A stretch of 6,663 nucleotides of DNA from positions 1-6,663 of the forward strand of contig PUNP01000855.1 in the NCBI GenBank assembly GCA_003551785.1, given 5' to 3'. Shown here one piece after another: positions 5,720 to 6,663 of the stretch. Made by a program: the position numbers and the translations under genes. Origin of the DNA: Candidatus Brocadiaceae bacterium. Lineage in GTDB: Bacteria; Planctomycetota; Brocadiia; SM23-32. The notes beneath the pieces are model-generated. The model did no database searches and was not told the origin of the DNA. It saw only the letters and a list, made by a program, of their open reading frames with translations. Each line of letters begins with the position of its first letter. Within the stretch, counting starts at the first letter, position 1.

Positions 5720-6663
5720 ATGTACAAGATAGCCGTAATCCCCGGCGATGGCACGGGACCCGAGGTGGTCAAAGAAGGAATGAAAGTGATGGAGGCGGTT
5801 TGCTCTAAAGAGGGTATTGAATATCAGTCTACTGAGTATGATTTCGGAGGTGATCGTTATCTTGAAACCGGAGAAGTCCTGCCGGATGGGGCGGTGGAGG
5901 AGCTTCGGGAATATGACTGCATCTATCTCGGCGCTGTAGGACATCCTGATGTCGAGCCGGGCATACTGGAAAAGCAGTTGCTTCTGCGTTTGCGCTTCGA
6001 TCTCGAACAGTATATCAACCTGCGTCCCGTTAAGCTTTATCCAGGGGTGGAATGTCCGCTGGCAGGCAAAGGACCCGATGATATTGACTTCGTTGTAGTC
6101 AGGGAGAATAACGAAGGTTTATACTGCGGATCCGGCGGTTTTGTTTACAAGAATACACCCGCTGAAGTCGCCGTGCAGGAGATGGTAAACACACGCTTTG
6201 GGGTTGAAAGATGTCTCCGTTACGCATTCGAGTATTGCCGCAGACGGGGAGGGCGGAAGCAGCTGACCCTGTGTGCGAAAACAAATGTCCTGACCTTTTC
6301 GCATGATTTATGGTGGCGTGCTTTCAATGAAGTCGGAGGGGAATATCCTGACATTGAAAGGGATTATGCCCATGTGGATGCTACATGTATGTGGATGGTC
6401 AAAAATCCTGAATGGTTTGATGTTATTGTCACTCCCAACATGTTCGGTGATATCATAACCGATCTTGGCGCCATGATTCAGGGTGGTATGGGTATAGCCG
6501 CAGGTGGTAACATCAATCCTGAAGGTGTTTCCATGTTTGAACCAATTGGAGGGAGTGCGCCCAAGTACACGGGGAAGGGCATAATAAATCCGCTCGCTGC
6601 TATCTGCAGCGCGGCCATGATGCTGGATGAACTTGGCCAGCCCCGGGCTGCCCGGATGGTTGA
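5720..6663 (+). CDS. leuB: 3-isopropylmalate dehydrogenase-type enzyme (5' part, cut by window end)
   Basis: This cytoplasmic beta-decarboxylating dehydrogenase of the isocitrate/isopropylmalate family most likely oxidises 3-isopropylmalate in leucine synthesis. There are 314 codons without a stop; the family is about 350-360 residues, so only the end is missing. Motifs are [10 protein letters not shown] (7-16), the substrate loop [20 protein letters not shown] (87-106, arginines 90, 92, 102), RENNEGLY (128-135, Tyr135), Lys187 in AKTNVL, and metal-binding D220, D244 and D248 (MFGDIITD). The coenzyme loop reads [10 protein letters not shown] (277-286) rather than the usual HGSAPDIAGK, so cofactor choice is open. 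The overall type resembles the actinobacterial-style LeuB; tartrate or another 2-hydroxyacid dehydrogenase is the alternative. AGAGGT at 5704-5709 with a 10-base spacer supports this ATG over the in-frame ATG at 5645, which lacks a ribosome site. Confidence 0.88.
   Translation, partial: MYKIAVIPGDGTGPEVVKEGMKVMEAVCSKEGIEYQSTEYDFGGDRYLETGEVLPDGAVEELREYDCIYLGAVGHPDVEPGILEKQLLLRLRFDLEQYINLRPVKLYPGVECPLAGKGPDDIDFVVVRENNEGLYCGSGGFVYKNTPAEVAVQEMVNTRFGVERCLRYAFEYCRRRGGRKQLTLCAKTNVLTFSHDLWWRAFNEVGGEYPDIERDYAHVDATCMWMVKNPEWFDVIVTPNMFGDIITDLGAMIQGGMGIAAGGNINPEGVSMFEPIGGSAPKYTGKGIINPLAAICSAAMMLDELGQPRAARMV

Overview
The window looks like chromosomal DNA from a Gram-negative-type bacterium, with about half G+C in the two cellular genes. 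The sequence does not fix the taxon. The secreted YD-repeat protein, the IS3-family transposase type and the LeuB type would all fit an environmental lineage such as Desulfobacterota or the PVC group, but that is inference. All genes are on the + strand.

Region 1 (92-3787) encodes a large exported RHS/YD-repeat protein. It has a signal peptide, a DUF6531-like N-terminal domain, about 30 YD repeats held in an unusually exact 21-residue register, a recognisable RHS core end, and a short variable C-terminal tip with one hydrophobic segment. No known toxin domain is seen.

Region 2 (3759-5326) is a complete IS3-family insertion sequence of 1568 bp. It has 17-bp perfect terminal inverted repeats, a 3-bp target duplication (ACG), orfA, an A9G slippage site, and orfB with an intact D-D(35)-E catalytic triad. 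It landed inside the last codons of the rhs gene. Removing the IS and one ACG joins the rhs frame to 5330-5415 and restores a 1250-residue protein. At present rhs ends on a stop codon supplied by the IS left end, and orfB ends on a stop codon supplied by the displaced rhs DNA.

Region 3 (5416-5719) has no convincing gene. It holds several hairpins, a terminator-like stem with a T-rich tail, and a good sigma-70-like promoter overlapping that terminator.

Region 4 (5720 to the window end) is the 5' part, 314 codons, of a 3-isopropylmalate dehydrogenase-type gene (leuB-like). It is cut by the window edge and has its own promoter and ribosome binding site. It appears unrelated in function to the rhs/IS block.

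No new defence or catalytic system can be demonstrated. The best-supported unusual event is the reciprocal exchange of gene ends between rhs and the IS.
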